From Nitratireductor aquimarinus (GTDB taxonomy: Bacteria; Pseudomonadota; Alphaproteobacteria; Rhizobiales; Rhizobiaceae), in the NCBI RefSeq assembly GCF_017255295.1, contig NZ_JAFKDE010000004.1, positions 1 through 64,000 of the forward strand: a stretch of 64,000 bases of DNA, written 5' to 3'. Positions within the stretch are counted from its first letter, which is position 1. Each line of letters opens with the position of its first letter. A program made the position numbers and the translations under genes. Under the pieces are notes generated by a model, which saw nothing but the letters and a program-made list of their open reading frames with translations, ran no database searches and was not told where the DNA came from. This document shows positions 62,264-64,000 of the stretch, one piece after another.

Positions 62264-64000
62264 TTGACACAGGTCGAACTCGACATCGCTGGCGGCGCGC
62301 TGCGGCGGGAGGGCGAAACCCTGCCATTGCGCCCGAAGACCCTGGCCGTTCTTCTTGCGCTCATCGAGCGGCAGGGCGAGACGGTCAGTCAGGACGAGTT
62401 GCGCCGTCTGATATGGGGAAACCGGCACGGCAGCGATGCCGGCCCGAAACAGTGCATCCGGGAGTTGCGCCGCCTTCTGGGCGACAGCGCCACCGCCCCC
62501 CGCTTCATTGAGACGGTTGGTCGCTACGGCTACAGGCTCTCCGGGCAAATCGACATTCCCGGCGCGAACACACCTTCCCCTTCCAGCGAACGTCCCCTAT
62601 GCGTGGGGCGCGAACGAGAACTGGAAGCACTCACCAAAAGCCTGACCGCCGCCCGCCGCGGCAATCGCGCCATCGCGCTGATCGCCGGAGAGAGCGGAGC
62701 CGGCAAGACGCGCCTCGTCGACAGTTTTCTGGCCACCCTGACCGGCGCAGCCCCGGCCATGTGGATCGCGCATGGCCAGTGCCTGCCGCATCCGGGCGCC
62801 CGCGAGCCCTACGGCCCATTGCTCGAAATCCTCTCGCAGATCGTCAATGCCCGCCCCGTCGCAAACCTGCCGCGCCTCCTGCGTGAAACGGCCCCCACCT
62901 GGCTGGGGCATCTGCCCGGAGCCGATCACGGCCACGACCCGGCAACGTTCGACCCCGGCCAGAAATTCGGCCCCGACCGTCCGGACCCGATGCCGCGCGA
63001 ATTCACGCTTCTCATGGAGCGGATCACCCGCGAACAGCCGGGCATACTGGTTCTGGAGGATCTGCACTGGTCCGACCAGAGCACACTCGCCTGGCTCTGC
63101 GCCTGGGGGCTGCAGCGCACACCCGCGCGCCTGATGGTGCTCGTCACCTATCGTTTCGATGAGGTGGATACTGCGGACGAACTCGCCACGACACTCAGCC
63201 ACCTGAACCGGCAACCGGGCATCCAGACGCTGGCTCTGGAGGGGCTTGGCGCAGAAGCCGTGCATGACTATCTGGCGCAGCGCTTTCCCGGCAACGCGTT
63301 TCCGCCCTCGCTCGCTGCCGCTCTGGCCCACCGCACGGAAGGTCACGCCATCCTCGTCGAAGCGGTCACGGAGCAATGGCTGCGGAATGGCGATATCGGT
63401 CGGGCGGCCGGACGCTGGCAGTTGAACCGCCCCGAGAAAGAACTGGTTCTGGCAATCGCCCCCGGCGTGCGTGACGTGATTTCAGCAGAAATTGGCCGCC
63501 TCACACCGGCCGAGCGCCAGCTTCTGGAAGCTGCAAGCGTCGCCGGACCACGTTTCTCTGCCGCTGCCATGGCCGACACGCGGGAAGCACGGGAAGACGT
63601 CGAACACAGGCTGGAGAACCTTGCCCGCAATCGCCGCTTCATTGAACAGGCCGGCGTGAGCCAACAGCCCGATGGCACGCTCGCCACGCGCTATGCCTTC
63701 CGGCATGCGCTTTATCATGAAGCGATCTATGACGGCATCCCCGCCGCCATCCGGCAGGGCCTGCACCAGCGCATCGGCGACCGGCTCGAGACCATCTTTG
63801 CATCCGACACTGCCGAAGTGGCGACAACGCTTGCAGACCATTTCGAGCGCGCGGCAGACTGGCTGAAGGCAGCCCGGTATCGCGGGCTCTCCGGCATACG
63901 CGCGCTTGATCGCGGCGCAGCCCATGACGCCGCCACGCAGCTTCGTCAGACGCTTGCGCTTCACGAACGCTGTCCGGATGCCGACAGAAGCCAGAGCTCA
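62264..64000 (+). CDS. Winged-helix plus AAA/NACHT-type ATPase transcriptional regulator, 3' end outside the window (>579 aa)
   Basis: The reading stays open from 62198 to the window end. The only usable start is the TTG at 62264 with AGG upstream. Residues ~1-90 form an OmpR-type DNA-binding winged helix (LPLRPKTLAVLLALIERQGETVSQDELRRLIWGNR...FIETVGRYGYRLSG). An AAA_16-like ATPase follows with Walker A ALIAGESGAGKTRLVD and Walker B GILVLEDLHWSD. Then come helical repeats (TPAERQLLEAASVAG, YAFRHALYHEAIYDGI). This architecture is that of large CadC/adenylate-cyclase-like sensory regulators. It is divergent from the serine hydrolase gene, which it may control. Confidence 0.82.
   Translation, partial: MTQVELDIAGGALRREGETLPLRPKTLAVLLALIERQGETVSQDELRRLIWGNRHGSDAGPKQCIRELRRLLGDSATAPRFIETVGRYGYRLSGQIDIPGANTPSPSSERPLCVGRERELEALTKSLTAARRGNRAIALIAGESGAGKTRLVDSFLATLTGAAPAMWIAHGQCLPHPGAREPYGPLLEILSQIVNARPVANLPRLLRETAPTWLGHLPGADHGHDPATFDPGQKFGPDRPDPMPREFTLLMERITREQPGILVLEDLHWSDQSTLAWLCAWGLQRTPARLMVLVTYRFDEVDTADELATTLSHLNRQPGIQTLALEGLGAEAVHDYLAQRFPGNAFPPSLAAALAHRTEGHAILVEAVTEQWLRNGDIGRAAGRWQLNRPEKELVLAIAPGVRDVISAEIGRLTPAERQLLEAASVAGPRFSAAAMADTREAREDVEHRLENLARNRRFIEQAGVSQQPDGTLATRYAFRHALYHEAIYDGIPAAIRQGLHQRIGDRLETIFASDTAEVATTLADHFERAADWLKAARYRGLSGIRALDRGAAHDAATQLRQTLALHERCPDADRSQSS

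Overview
The window looks like alphaproteobacterial DNA, most likely from a marine or soil Hyphomicrobiales (Rhizobiales) or Roseobacter-like relative. The clues are the high GC content, the gene families (PrtD/HlyD-type type I secretion, TRAP and ABC transport, hydroxyproline catabolism) and the IS types. Naming an order is inference from memory of these families; no search was run.

Layout. 1-6055 is an IS graveyard: nested, truncated and chimeric pieces of IS110, IS3, IS66, IS5, IS256 and IS630 elements. Inside it sits a two-gene AT-richer cassette of unknown function (1093-2720). 6133-23529 is one minus-strand block. Its first gene encodes a roughly 3000-residue animal-type haem peroxidase with RTX repeats. 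It is followed by a type I secretion ABC transporter, a second RTX protein with an N-terminal hydrophobic segment, an HlyD adaptor, a sensor kinase and a LuxR-type response regulator. The peroxidase resembles the Mn(II)-oxidising MopA family. 23820-27612 is a second IS pile-up (IS3 remnants, then IS256 interrupted by an IS110-type element). 27694-36759 holds a lipoprotein, a small secreted protein, a 2134-residue VCBS/vWA/RTX surface protein with a perfect internal duplication, and a ribbon-helix-helix protein. Around 37.4 kb a tRNA 3' end without a tRNA body suggests an integration scar. 37457-40686 is a small membrane and copper region: a DedA/YqaA-like protein, a cytochrome c with a nonsense codon in its leader, a multicopper oxidase and a small exported protein.

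40846-56693 is a dense hydroxyproline-utilisation locus. It combines an amino-acid ABC transporter and a TRAP transporter with 4-hydroxyproline epimerase, D-hydroxyproline dehydrogenase, a DapA-family deaminase and a ketoglutarate-semialdehyde dehydrogenase (the trans-4 route to 2-oxoglutarate). It also carries a trans-3-hydroxyproline dehydratase, an aconitase-X cis-3-hydroxyproline dehydratase and a pyrroline-2-carboxylate reductase (the 3-hydroxy routes to proline). A GntR/FCD regulator sits at its end. Palindromes of the form TGTNNACA lie in front of most of its transcription units and are the likely operators.

56858-64000 holds a LysR/nitrilase divergent pair, a small membrane protein, an orphan TpsB outer-membrane transporter, a secreted beta-lactamase-fold hydrolase, and the first 579 codons of a winged-helix/AAA regulator that runs off the window. 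No CRISPR array, rRNA or intact tRNA was seen.
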